Positions 50,419 through 63,060 are shown, numbered from the stretch's first letter. The stretch is 64,000 nt of DNA from Parasponia andersonii (GCA_002914805.1 JXTB01000035.1:1352866-1416865); one strand, 5' to 3'. Notes: generated by a model not told the origin, from the sequence alone. A program made the numbers and translations.

Positions 50419-52915
50419 GTGAAAACATGTGAAGTGAAAATAGTTGTTAGCTAAGCTAAAATAGATGCGGAACATCATATACTCCATTGCCACTAGTCTG
50501 AATGAACTTGGCACAAGGTTGCCACAAGAAGGAAAGGTTAGATAAAAGCCGCGAATATTAGAGGGCATCGTTGTTGGAAGTATGGACATTCCAAGAGAGT
50601 TATTTAGCTCGAAGGAGTAGCCTAGACATATCATTTGGTGAAAGTGTTTGCTCACAGATGTGTTCTAAGGACACGAGCAACACTAGGAGGGTACATGCTT
50701 GAAAAGGCATCACAAAGGCCATCAGAGCAACATCATTGAAGGGGACTGAGGCTATTAGCGTAGTCAATCTACTCACGACTAAAGAGATGGTTATGCTACA
50801 ATATGAATAGGGGCCAGAGGGCCACACTAGCAATTGAGGGCACTAAGAATCATTGGTTGTTTAGTTTGAAAGTCATTGAAGATTAAGGAAACGAGACCTG
50901 GATAGTTGCCTCGATATGAAAGTCATCAGGACTTAGGGACTAAGGCAATGTTAGCGAACCACAAGATGGTTGTCTAGGGTGAAGGTCATCGAGACTTAGG
51001 TACTAAGACAACATCAGTATGTCAGAGGGAGCGAAAGTTAGCATAACAGAAGGACTGAAACAACAATATTTGAGAGACAAATTGAGGTGTTGCCAAAAGA
51101 GCGGATAACCTGCGAGCTATACCTTGAGAGGTAGACTTCGAAATGGAGAATTTATTCCAAACTGAAGTAAGGGAGCCTACTTTAGCATGCTATTGAAGTA
51201 TCAGGAAGCTACAAGGTATGGGACTTAGAAGACAAATGATTCTGATATACATGTCAATTAGTGTATCGAGTTAGAAAATTTCAAGAAGTCTTTCATTGAG
51301 AAAAGATATAGTGCAGCTACGTTGGTCATATGAGATTAAGTCAACTAGAGGGAAGACAATGTTGGGTGAGACTGAACTTGGGGCATAATTTTTGACATCG
51401 GCACAAGGATCTTGCGAGCTAGAGGGTGAGATTATGGGATAAGATCCCACTGCGGCTATGAATGATGAGAGGATCATTGGCCACGACTCATAAATACTCA
51501 GAAGAGCAATCCAATGTATCTTGTAAAGTTGGGTGACGCCATTTACAAGAAACTGTTGGAGGCAGCATACTAGAGGGCATATTAGAAGAAATTCTTCATG
51601 AAGTCATCATAAGTGCATGGAATGCACAAGGTGCTACATTAACAATGTAGTTAGATTGAAAGCCACATCTTGAGAGATACACCATTTGGAAGAGGAGCAT
51701 GCTTGCGAAGAAGCAGGTTGCATCCATAGGTCATCAGGGTGATGGTTTGCCACAAAGGTGGGCTACAGTTGATGCTTAGATGAGTGCTAAACCAAGTTTC
51801 AGAGGAGACTTATTATAGATACCGTGGGAATGGTTGGCTCATGAGCCTTACCTTACAGAGGTGTATCTAAGTTCTGATCAGAGGAGTAGGCATCAGATAA
51901 TTGGCAGGAAAGCAAGCATCACTGATGTGAAGGCTTTAGGGTCAAGGTCAGAAGATGGGCTTCTTCATGATTAGTGGGACATCATGCATAACTCAGTGGA
52001 GTTTGACTCAGGGGAGTCATGGGTGTAAGGGCATTCTACATGGATTGAGTTTGAGTGAACAACATGTTATGGGATCCTAGATCATAGTCCAAGAGTGGAC
52101 AAGCATTGATCATCACTACAGGTTATATCTACAGAGGTAGTAAGACAAGTACATGCAGTAAGCTCAGATGAAGTCGTGGGGGAGAGCATATTACTCTTGA
52201 GCATTGTCCTAAGGAGGATATAGGGCAGAGAATCATCGATGAAGGCACCAACTGGATGAAGTGTGGGAGGAATTAACGTGCCGCAGGAAGGCTAGTTTAT
52301 GCTAGGAGTGAGCCTAGGAAACTAGTTATATGGATTTGTCCATGGGAGTTTGCCTATAGTCAGTTATGCAGAGTTTCGGGACATAGTTGGAATTTCTTAA
52401 CTTGTTCATCTTGCGTTCGATAGTTTTTTTAGTCGAAGGGACCCCATCTCCTCGATGAGAGGATCATAGATATGCGATCATTTCGTTGATCTCCTGAAGA
52501 AAAGCATTTATTAGGCCATATGCTTTCTGGGCAAAAATCATGTTTCCTTGGGAAAATAGGCCAAAAGCTCAAAATGCTCTTTAGAGGGGTACATGGTGTT
52601 GGCTCTCCACCACCCCCGACCATAGTAGGCATCGATGGCATAGTGAGCTACCTACTAGCATATGGAGAGTACTTGTAGGGGTAGACACTAGGGAACCACG
52701 AAGGGACCTTTGGTGTCTCCACGAGGAAGAGGGACTCGTGGATAGTACCGACCACCCGGTATTGCGCATAGTGTTCACACCAGAGGTTTAGTAGTGTATT
52801 CGACTTGCGGGCTGCTATGCCATAAGCACGGTTCGTGGACTGAGCTTACTAGAGGGTGTGTGGGGATCCTAGACCACGCATGCTCCCCGCTGCGTGCACC
52901 GCCTCATACCATTTT
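50419..52915. other. Unassigned GC-balanced, repeat-like segment
   Basis: Composition shifts sharply from the AT-rich flanks to a more balanced base mix. No frame stays open with a recognisable product. Three diverged units of about 65 bp, sharing a GAAAGTCATCRAGGACTTAGG-like core, occur at 50,852-51,026. It could be the untranslated part of a large retrotransposon or a non-autonomous element; no ends were found. Confidence 0.4.
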
Positions 52916-54902
52916 TGAATATGAAAAATCTGTAACTTAATTGTTAAATAGTTTTTCTCAAAAATTAAAATACAATTAAAGATCAAACGACTTTCTATGT
53001 ATAGTTTTATCAAGAACATATAATGTAAACATATAGAAAATCAAGAATATGCTAGAATCATAATCAATAACGAAAAACATATGATCATAAACTCATAGTA
53101 ACAACTAATTGATTATCATTTAAACTCATTAAATCAATCAATCATCATATATAATAGAGCACACTCATAAACATGAATAAGGCCAAATATAACCACAGAT
53201 ATCATTATGGAAATCAAGGATCATCAAACGAAAGAGAACTAACATGAACAAGATATGCTAGATCATCGAAAACATTTCCTTTGATACTAATTACTAGAAA
53301 TTCTAGAAAAATGATTTCGAAAAATGATTTACCGGTTTTGTAAATAATTTAAGAATGCAACGGAATAGGTATTTTAAAAATTTTCTTTAAAATTTACAAA
53401 AAAAAGTAAGATCATTGATCTAATATAAATTAATTCATGGACCTTGGTGTAGATAAAATCTGGAAGCGCTTCACAACCATTGAGCCTTTTTGTCTATCCT
53501 CTGGAGCTCGTGAAATGATCCAGTGTGTGGGCATCTTATTGATTCCCAACGAGAGATAAGCGGGTGATATAAAAGACACTCTTCCTTCTCCTTGATTGCA
53601 CGTTTACTGCCATAGGTATCTCTCCCTTGGTGGCTATGAACGAGCTCAAGATTTCTCCTACGGTAGCTCAGTTCTATCACACTCTCTTTTTTCTTCACAG
53701 CTCATGTTTTCTACAGTCACTATGACTGAGAGTGGCTTATGGAACTATACAGAAGCTTAGGAGAACTATTCTCTTAAGTATTGGAGTGATGTAAACCCTA
53801 ATGAGCTTATTGGGATCAACTGACCATTCAATTAGTATTGGGCTATATGTGAGCTAGATAGGGGACTTTATGGATCTAAATAGTCTAAGCTCCAATAGGC
53901 ATGGGCCAACTATGTCCACTAATATTGAGGCACTCCACTATGGGCCCAATATTACACTTTTAAACTAAATGTCATATATTTTCTATGAAGTTAATTAACA
54001 ATTTAATTAACTTGATCCATTTAGTATATATTATACGTGTAGATATATCTCCGACGCAATACCGTACTAGTGAGGTAACATTACCGTATTACCCTTCTAA
54101 TACATATTTACTTTTGAGTTGCCATTTTTTATCTAACGGATAATAATTGGCTACGGTGTTTGTAACTGCCCATACAAACACAGTCAAATTCACAAAGTGA
54201 ATACTTAGCACCTAGTTTTTTAATCAAAGTCCTTAAAAAAACTCTAAGTGATATTCTATGCATGGTGTTCAAATCATGAAGGGCGCTCTCATCAATTCAT
54301 AAATCTTATCTTCCAAAATACCGGAGTTCAAACCATATAATCGGAACTAGTCCTTTAGTAATTCAAAAAGTTAAAACTCATGAAAGCAAGTCCGACAATC
54401 ACTAGGATTAAGGTAATCTTATAATAGTGCTAGATTAGTGAAAGATAGAATATTGAGTTACGACACTTAACCTCAAATTTTATTTTCACTTGGTCCAATT
54501 CAATATACTTATAACTTTCTTATAACACACTAGTGTTTCTATCCGAAGTCAGACACTTTGATGATTAGAGACTTTATCAATCTCGTTGAAATTGACAACA
54601 CTACATTCTATGGCAAAATAAAGTATTCTATCTTTATTTGCAGAATGTGAACTTTTTATTTAGACATAATGAAATAAAAAATTTAGTCTCTCACGTATAA
54701 ACATTTCACACAATTCTTTATTACTCCTTATTAGTCATGAAAACTTTTAGATGTTTGCATAATAAAAAATATAAACATCACATATATATAATTAGGACAT
54801 AATATGGAACTTATTGACAACAAATAGATAATACTTAAAATCTAATAGATATTGTTTGAAATGCCTAACTAAGAGACTGCTTTCTAAAGCATATTCCCAA
54901 CA
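52916..54902 (-). mobile_element. Angela-like Ty1/copia LTR with primer site and leader
   Basis: The LTR (53,293-54,902, 1.6 kb, minus strand) starts TGTTGGGAATATGCTTTAG at its right edge. On its left edge is a primer-binding site like TTAGTATCAAAGG (complement of 53,279-53,291), so leader sequence continues leftwards to about 52,916. The LTR start resembles Angela/BARE LTRs, and it shares short stretches (CACAAAGTGAATRCTTAG) with the copia LTRs at 16,736-18,558 and 38,537-39,214, but is a different family. No coding region or second LTR was seen. Confidence 0.65.
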
Positions 54903-55690
54903 CATGCCTCAACATGAGATGGTCATAGGAAGGCTACTCATGGGGAGACCAAGAATACACGGTGCCCAACACATGTCTCAATGCAAGTTGGCCTTAGGTG
55001 AGTCACTTGTAGAGCGGAACTACTAGAGGATGCGTGGTGCGCTATGACCACTTCTACCTTAACACGTGTTGGTCATTGGTAGACCTCATGTGGGCCTCGA
55101 CAGTAATAGGTAACTGGTGAGCAGCGTGATACCTCCATACGAGAAGGTTGCACACAAAGGAATCGTAGTCACTTGCTAGCACACCAGTGGGCTTGTTGCT
55201 ATGATGATTGGTCTATGGGCGTGAAAACATCCTTAGTGCCACGGAAGTTATCCGAGAGGTATTGGTGGGGCTTTATTGGATAAGGCGGAGTACCGACTTG
55301 GTCTCGGCACCTAGTGACATATACCACCAAGGTATGAATATCCTTGGGCAAGAGAGTGTGTGGCGTGAACCTTGATGGCACGTTGGGAACCTATGAACAA
55401 GGCGAGTGACTCGGCAGAGACTTTGGCACATTGAAGCCATCATAGTTACTTGCGAGCAAGATTCGATGAGAGTTATTCTTATAGGCATATGGCTTGGAAC
55501 ATATACACCTAAAGGCATGAAAAAGTGACCCATGGTACACAGATAGGTGGAAAGCTGATCGGGATGTGGGAAGTCTCGGTACCGCACGGTCATTATTGGT
55601 ATTGAAACTCTCGGATCGTGACACCCTGCATGCATGTGGTAGCACGTCAGATATTAAATACATCAGGTTTGACACGTGTTCTAACATTTT
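54903..55690. other. Unassigned GC-balanced segment with diverged ~70-bp repeats
   Basis: Similar in composition to 50,419-52,915. Two successive units begin CCCAACACATG (the first overlapping the LTR end) and a third, weaker one begins near 55,065. No protein was recognised on either strand; the overlapping minus-strand frames at 55,273-55,687 show no known motif. Confidence 0.35.
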
Positions 55691-56172
55691 ATATTTTAAT
55701 ATTTTTTATTTTTTTGAAGTACTTCACTTTATTTTTTTTTTGTTTTTGTATTTTTTTTTGAAGTTTCTTCTTCTTTTATTTGATTCTTTCAATTACGTTT
55801 TTAAGTTGCTTTTTTCAATTACTTTTTCAACCTTTTCCTATTACATTTTTAAAAATATTTACATATGCATATTTTCTAGTAAAATATTTATCTTTTGAAT
55901 CTTTTATTTTTAAATTGTTTCCAACCTTTTGTAGTTTCTTTTGCTTCTTTTCCGTTATTTTTTTTTTGTTCTTACTCTAATTTTTTTTTCTGAGATATAC
56001 ATTTTTCAGATTCATTTTTTAGATTTTTTCTTATTTATTCACTCAATTAAACATTAAAAAATTAATTAGAAAAATAGTGAAAAATGATAACCAAAGAGGC
56101 TGTCATATGTATAGTAACAGTTTCCCTACAATATCCAAAAAATGTGAAGAATGATTGTACATTCCTTATTGG

Positions 56173-56210
<38 letters not shown>

Positions 56211-56404
56211 TATCTATCCTACTAGATTATTTTTAATATCCAAAAACTTTTTTTTAAAAAAGAAAATAAGGCTAACCATAAGTTTCATACCATGTAGGGT
56301 CTGAGAAACTTGAAAAACAAAATTATTATATGTATTTTATCTAGTTACTTACAATATGCATTGAAGTTGAAAAAATTAAAAAGATTGCTTCACTATTGCA
56401 AAGT

Positions 56405-56445
<41 letters not shown>

Positions 56446-56448
56446 GAG
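55691..56448. other. T-rich tract with two (TA)n microsatellites
   Basis: 55,691-56,040 is strongly T-rich on the plus strand; its hydrophobic open frames reflect composition only. (TA)n runs lie at 56,175-56,208 and 56,409-56,442. No gene was seen. Confidence 0.7.
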
Positions 56449-57530
56449 GTTACCCATACGTATCGTATTAGGTTACTATTGGTATCACACCAGGATACCT
56501 TGGATATTATTAGTCGTTCACTTAGTTATTTAATATCTCTTAGTTACCTTTGGTCACCCACTTAGATACCTATTGGTCACCTACTTGATTACCAATGGTA
56601 TCTCACTTAGTTAACAATAATATCTTACTTAGTTATCAAAAATATTCTACCAAGTTACTTAGATACCCGTAAGTCACCTACTTGGCTATGATAGTATCTC
56701 ACTTAGTTACTGATAATATTCTACCAAGTTACTTGAATACTCGTCAGTTACCGATAGTCTTTCACTTGGTTACTAATAGTATCTTACTTGGTTACTAACA
56801 GTATTCTACAAAGTTACTTAGAATCTCGTCAATCACTCACTTAGTTACCGATGGAATCTCACTTGGTCACTAACAGCATTCTACCAAGTTACTTGGATAC
56901 CCATCGGTTTCCCACTTGGTTAATGATAGTCTCTCACTTGATTACTGATAGTATCTCACTTGGTTATCAATAGTATTCTAGAAAGTAACTAGGAATCCCG
57001 TCGGTTACCCATTCGATTAAAGATAGTACCTCACTTAGTTACTAACAATATTCTGCCAAGTTACCTGGGTAATCGATTACTGATAATCCCTCACTGGATT
57101 ACTGATAGTATCTCACTTAGTACTAATAATATTAATCTACAAAGTTACTTGAAACCCCGTCGGTCACCCATTTGGTTATCGATAGTATCTCACTTGCTTA
57201 ACGATGGTATCTTACTTGGTTATCAATAGTATTCTATCAAGTTACTTAGATACTTGTCGGTCACCTACTTAGTTATTGATAGTGTCTCACTTACTTACTG
57301 ATAGTATCTTACTTGGTTACTAACAGTATTCTACAAAGTTACTTGGAATCCCATTAGTCACCCACTTAGATACTCATGGTATCTCACTTGGTTACTGGTA
57401 GTATTTTACTTGATTATTAATAATATTTACCAAGTTACTTGGATACTCGTCGGTCATCCACTTGATTACAAATAGTACCTCACTTGGTTACTAAAAATAT
57501 TTTACCAAGTTATATACGATAGCCAGGTAA
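56449..57530. repeat. Tandem array of ~22-bp subunits in a higher-order pattern
   Basis: About 1.1 kb is built from variants of TCTCACTTGGTTACTGATAGTA, about 22 bp each. Groups of two or three are separated by a longer subunit of the type ATTCTACCAAGTTACTTGG followed by a TACCCGTCGGTCACCC-like stretch, giving a higher-order repeat of roughly 75-97 bp with about a dozen copies. The longer subunit contains the inverted repeat CCAAGT-T-ACTTGG. The period is not a multiple of three, so it is unlikely to encode a repeat protein. Copies differ from each other by about 10-25%. Confidence 0.85.
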
Positions 57531-58440
57531 ACTAGAAAGGGACTTAGTTGTTCTAAATTGTTAAAGAAAAAACTAAATTAAAAAAAAAAAAAATTTATTG
57601 CAAATATCCTATTAGGTCACTTCTAGTATTTGAAAAATATAAATAGTTAGTCATTTTTTATTGATGAAAAAAATTTATCAAGAATTAATTTTTAATTTTA
57701 ATAAAAAATGTGACATATATCATTTCATTAAATTTTTAATTTCCAATACCGTTAAATAAAACATATGTAGAATAAAATTTTAATTTAGAATAAAAAAAAA
57801 GTCAAAATAGGGTGAAAATGAACATGTACACAATAATTTTCAAAAAACAAAAACAAAAACGTTAATTTTTATTTATATATTTATTAAATAAATGGCGTAA
57901 CATCAACGTGTGCTGTCAAGTCGTGGCAGGTGCTGGTGCTGATGCTGGCATGCTTAGTCAACGCGTGTCAGTAATTACTTGCTTCTTATTTATTTTTTTT
58001 TTCCGCCTGACGCAATCTAACGTGCGTCAGTTCATATTTTGTACGTATTTTTCCAAATTTGCTGCCCGTATATCTGTATTTTTAAATATTTCTTTCGGGT
58101 ACCATATTTTTATAAGATGGACAAGTTTTTACTGAATTGGTTTAAAACCCCAAAAATCATGCTCGATTTGTCGGCAAGTAGTTTTTGGTGGAAATAAAAA
58201 ATTGGTGTACTTGACTTCTTGAAAGTAAGAATAAAATATCTAGTACAATCGTTGACAGAGATTGTCCCCTTGTTTATGGGCAAGTCATCAGGTTTTATAG
58301 CGATTGCATAGGATAGAAAAGGGTAAGGGAAACCAGGGAAGAAAAAAAAAAAAACTCGACTGTGACATTTAACTAGTTTCATAATATATAAAATTTAATT
58401 TAAACTTTTAACGGATATATGCTTTTGTCAACAAAAAGGA
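57531..58440. other. Intergenic spacer with a hairpin-like inverted repeat
   Basis: No gene was recognised. 58,007-58,030 is a perfect 8-bp inverted repeat, CTGACGCA and TGCGTCAG, around an 8-base loop, in a locally GC-richer patch that also has CAACGCGTGTCAGTAA upstream. The rest is AT-rich. Confidence 0.55.
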
Positions 58441-60707
58441 AAATTTACATAAATTTACGGATCAGAGTAATAAAGGAAGGAGGACAAAACAACTAGCGTA
58501 AAAATCCGGATTTTGGAAGGGTAATTTGGACATTTTACTAATTTTGCGGATATAATATTAGAGAGATTAATTTATCAAAATTTTGTGCAGAAAGATTAAT
58601 TTGTAATTTTTAGGGGATAAAATTGATAGAAATTTGAAAATTTGGGACTTATGTGTAATTTTTGAAAAATTGCATTGCTCTATAAAACAGAGCCATGCCA
58701 TGTTTCTTTCTTTCTCTCTCTCTCTTCTCTTTCTCTTTTGCCCCGACGCCTTTCTCTCTCTCTCTCTCTCTCTCTCTCGGGTCATCTTCGGCTGAAGGAG
58801 GTCCACCGCCGCAGCTCGCCTCCCGGGCATCGTCCAGCCACCAGACGGCAGGCGGAGCTCCCCCAGGCCGCCACGAGCCAGCGCCAGCTAGCTGCAGGGC
58901 CGCTGGAGCTGCTGTCATCGCCAGAGAAAACAAAGTGGACATTTTAGATTTTTGTCCGCCGACGACGATTCCGACCTCTGTTCGACCTCAAACCAGACTC
59001 GTTAGATTCGTCTCGTTGCAAGAATTGTCAAGGTATATATATCTTAACCCCATAATGCCCGAATCAAAACTTGCCATTTTTGGAATATTTTGAGAAGTTT
59101 GACTTTTTGATTTGACTGTTGGATTGTGTTTTTGTTGTCATTTTTAGATTGTACTCGGAAAATGGGAAAGTTTGATATATATATTACCTATGTTTGGAGA
59201 CCAGCATGGAAATCGAGATCGGATGGTCAAGATTTACCTCGTTTTGCGTGCCACTGTTCTGGTGTGGGCTCTGACCTAAATTGGACAAATTATGTCTAAC
59301 CTAGCTATTTTGGGTGCTAGGAATTCAGTGAAGAAGTCCGTTTGTGGAATTGAAGCTTCGTTGAGAAGTAGGTTTTTCGCAAGAGGACAATCAGGGGCTC
59401 GGAATTGGTTCCTGACCCTCCGTGCGATCGTTAACGACACCTTGAGGATTTGATAGCGTGGTATCGCTATTCGAGCAAAGTAGGGACTCAATTCCCTCTG
59501 TTTTATATCGTTTTCGAATAAAACTTATTTTTTATAACATATGAGAACAAATGTGATTTTTGGTTTTCTTGAACATCTGTGATGTGAATTGACTGCATGA
59601 TATATACATATTGTATTACTCTGAGAATTTTCTGAGTGCAGATTATTTTGGGTATATTAAAAATATGGCCGTTATGCTGCCCGTTTTCCTATAAAACCTA
59701 GTATGTTGATTTTATTGAAAAACCCGAGTCTGATTATTTTCACATTTCAGTTTTGTATTATACGTGTCATAGGATCATATATGAGCATTGTGTTAACATC
59801 GTGGGTTTACAGTGTGGCGTTGTGTGCCTCACCGTCGGTGTAGAGTTCGTAAACCTGTGCGGTGTTTTGTTATTTCTGATTATCTCCCCATTTGGTAGGC
59901 GTAAGCAATTCGGTTGCCCCTCCAAGTTTAGTAGGCGACACACGGGTGTCCCCTCGGGTATGGGTTTAGGTGTCAGACAGGCTGTTAGGTACACTTAGTG
60001 CCATCATCCTGGGTTTCCACAGATGAGAGGATGTGAGCTTATGGATATGGGTTGATTTGTGTCATGTGCATATGAATCGAATAGTTTTGATTACACTGCT
60101 TTATATATATATATATATATATATATATGGATTTCCAGTTTAGATTATATATATATGTATGTTTTGGACTAAACTAACCATGCATGAATTCTCCATCACT
60201 AAAATATTTTCGATCGAGGTATTTGTTTTTCCTACTGGACATTTTATACTCACCCCTTCCTCCCTTCTTCAGGTGGTGTCCAGTGCGATCTTGGTGATCA
60301 AGAGGAGTAAGAGGTCATCTTGATTGTAGTTCGTTATCTTGGTAATGCTTGAAGCTTGTCGTCATAATATTTGGATTGTTTGGGTTTTGTATTAGTATTG
60401 AACCAAGATTACTACTTTCTATTTTATCTGACAACTTATGTATGCCATTTTGGGATTTGAGTTTCGTTGTGGATGATGGTGATGCTTGGATTGATATTTG
60501 ATTTTGTATTTATAAAGAATTATTCGATCTATGTTTAATGGTATATACGAATTGTGGGAGTGGTTCACAGGATGATATTTCAATTATTTTATTTAAATGG
60601 ACCGTTTTATAAAACTAGAACTTTTGACACTTTTCAAATAAATCAAGGAATTTCCCATCTTTGTGAAATTCCTTTTCTGCCATTGGCCCGTATTTTGGGT
60701 CGTGACA
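58440..60707 (+). mobile_element. Solo LTR of a Tekay-type gypsy element (5' edge uncertain)
   Basis: A TATA box (CTCTATAAAACAG, about 58,678-58,690) precedes a (CT)n run (58,753-58,778) and a GC-rich patch (58,780-58,935). Then come the sequence around CGGATGGTCAAGATTTACC and TTTTGGGTGCTAGGAATTC (59,220-59,330) and the end GGGTCGTGACA (60,697-60,707). This succession is characteristic, from memory, of dicot Tekay/Del LTRs. No primer site follows the end, so it is solo. The start (expected as TGTCACGACCC) was not found, and 58,440 is a rough boundary. A (TA)n run lies at 60,102-60,128. Confidence 0.65.
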
Positions 60708-61859
60708 TCTAACATTTTAGGTGGCTCGGCTGAATTTTTGCTTGCATCCATGAAATTTTCACTATGCAGAATTTGTAAATATTATTCAATAGAGTTTTGA
60801 TAAGTTGAATTCAATGTCTTGATGAGTAGAACAAACCCCTATCTATAGACTAAGCAGGAGAAACTATCTCATAATATTTTCAAAATGGAAAATTATCTCT
60901 TAATTTGAATTCAAAAAGAGAGTAATTTTTAAATCTCAGATTTTCTGTGATTTGAATCCTTTCAGGAGTCTTTGCAATGAGTGAGCTTACATAGACCAAT
61001 ATTGTATACGAAGTCTAAGCTCAACTCAACTCGCATCTCAGGGGATGTTGCAAGGGTCATCGGTTTAAAAACGACCAATGTTGGCTAAATTCCAATTTTC
61101 AACTAATCTAATCAAATGTGGATTTAAAAAAGGTTTTTGACACAAATATCTATTTTTTCAAAAAGAATACCAAAAATACTGCCTCCAAAAAAAAAATTAA
61201 AATTTTGTACGACTTATAATGTCATTTTACTAAATATTAGGTCTGAAAAATGCAGTGACATTTTGTATAAATAATGCAATCGTTATAAAACACCAATATA
61301 TAAAAAGTACTTTGCTAACAATGATTAAAATGATTAGTTTACTAGTTTTCTTACTTTAGATAAGGCCTTTTTCCCGAATGAAGCGTTCAAACCATTATAG
61401 TTTTACATCTCAGTCTTTTGGATCTTTTATTTTCTTTATGTTTTTCTCTTTTTCTTTTATTCTTATTTTTTTCATTTTTTTCTTTTACTATTTTAATTAT
61501 TTATCCTTTTTTATTTGTTCCACTTTTATTTTATTTAATTATGTTATTTTCTTATTAGATTTTCTTTTTTGGGGGGTTATTTCTTCATTTTCTTGTTTCT
61601 TTTATAATTTTTTTATTTCTCATATTAAATTATTTTTTCCTTGTGCTTCCTCTTATAAATAAAAAAAAAAACTACTCTTTTTTTTCTCACTTAGAGACAT
61701 GAAACATCATTTCTTTTCCATGTAATCTCTAACAGATGTGGAGAATATATATATTTTTTCTTTCTTTTTTGTTGGATTTTTTTAAAAGAAACTATTATAT
61801 TACTAATAACAATTTTTTTAATGTTATTATAGCTTATTATTCCTGGTTAATAGTTTCTT
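60708..61859. other. Intergenic, including a pyrimidine-rich tract
   Basis: AT-rich without recognisable genes. 61,420-61,800 is extremely T-rich on the plus strand; the 94-codon open frame at 61,378-61,662 is a phenylalanine-rich product of that composition. Confidence 0.65.
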
Positions 61860-62269
61860 TGCATATTGTCATTAGTAGTAACTAATTTGGTATTTTATAA
61901 AATAAGTCCTAAAATTAGTTTGTAGTTTAAAAAATTAATATTACTTCTAAATTAGTTTCAAATTAACATTAAAATCAATACTAGAAGCTAATTTAATTTT
62001 AGGTCTCAATAGTAGCCAGTAACCATTCCATTTAAAAAATAATAATAATAACTAATTTGGCTTCTCAGTAACCAGACTAATTTCTCATTACTTACCAAAT
62101 TAGAAACTAATTATTAGAGTAGTTTTTGGTTACTCGTAAAAACTAATTTAGTTTATTTTTTGGTTTCAAGAAAAGTTAATAACTATTTTCACAATAAAAA
62201 AAACTTAATAATTTGATTTCTCGATAACCAGATAATTAAGTTTCTAGTTTTTAGTAATCAAAATAAAAT
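61860..62269. repeat. Scattered AACTAATTTGG/CCAAATTAG motifs
   Basis: Short motifs such as AACTAATTTGG, AAATTAGTTT and GGTTACT recur in both orientations without a fixed period, leading into the ordered array to the right. Dense short motifs in both orientations are known from the subterminal regions of some plant DNA transposons, but no terminal inverted repeats were found. Confidence 0.45.
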
Positions 62270-63060
62270 AAATTTTTCTATATGTAAGTAAATCATAAAA
62301 AATCACAAAGGTTTCCAGAAAACCACATAGACTTTCAAGAAACTGGTTTGATTTCATTTTAGCAGAATGTCTTATATGTAAATAAATCATAAGAAACTAC
62401 AAAGATTTTCTAGAAACCAATTTATTTTTTTAGCAAAATGCCCTGTATATAAACAAATTATAGGAAACCATAAAAGTTTAACAGAATGTCATGTATATAA
62501 GTAAATCACAGAAAACTATTTGGTTTTCTTTTAACAGAATAACTTATATAAAATCATAGGAAATCAGTTTTGGTTTATGTATAGCAGAATGTCCTATATA
62601 TAAGTAAATCATAAAAAATCATAAAGGTCTCCAAAAAATTAGTTTATTTTCATTTTAGCAGAATACTATGTATGTAAATCATATGAAATCATAATAGTTT
62701 CCAGAAAACTAGTTTAGTTTCTTTGTAGCAAAATACTGTATGTAAGTAAATCACAATAAACACAAATATTTTCTGTAAACCAATTTGGTTTCCTCTTAGT
62801 TAAATGCTTTGTATATAAGTAAGTTGCAGGAAACTACAAAGGGTTTGTAGAAATCAGTTTGGTTTCCTTTTAGAAAAATGCTATGTACATAAAGAAATTA
62901 TAGGAAACCACAAATATTTCTTGGAAACCAATTTAGTTTTCTTTTAGCGAAATACTTTATATATAAGTAAATCAGAGAAAACTATAAACATTTCGTGGAA
63001 ATTAATTTGGTTTCTTTTTAACAAAATGCTATGGATATAAGTAAAACAATCTAGTTTCCA
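62270..63060. repeat. Tandem array of ~65-100-bp palindrome-bearing units
   Basis: About twelve diverged units share the order GCAAAATGCTATGTATATAA, GTAAATCATAGGAAACCA, AAAGGTTTCCAGAAAACC, AATTTGGTTTCCTTTT. Each unit carries two inverted repeats: GGAAACC...GGTTTCC, and AAACCAATTTGGTTT, which is nearly a perfect palindrome. Unit length varies and divergence is high, so the array is old. No open frame crosses it. Confidence 0.75.

Noticed and set aside
55566-55980. Open frames rich in phenylalanine and leucine
   Set aside because: They come from a poly-T-rich tract with no coding signature.
58695-59093. GC-rich exon-like open frame that could be a host gene start
   Set aside because: The surrounding TATA, (CT)n and downstream sequence match a Tekay-type LTR, and the frame begins in a simple repeat.
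58361-60712. TGTGACATTTAACTAG as the start of the solo Tekay LTR, with TCGAC/TCTAA as target duplication
   Set aside because: The flanks do not match and the terminal inverted repeat expected from GGGTCGTGACA is absent there.
61378-61662. 94-codon open frame
   Set aside because: Low-complexity translation of a pyrimidine tract.
62270-63060. Regularly spaced palindromic repeats suggesting a CRISPR-like array
   Set aside because: Units are highly diverged and of variable length, there are no unique spacers, and the context is a plant nuclear genome.
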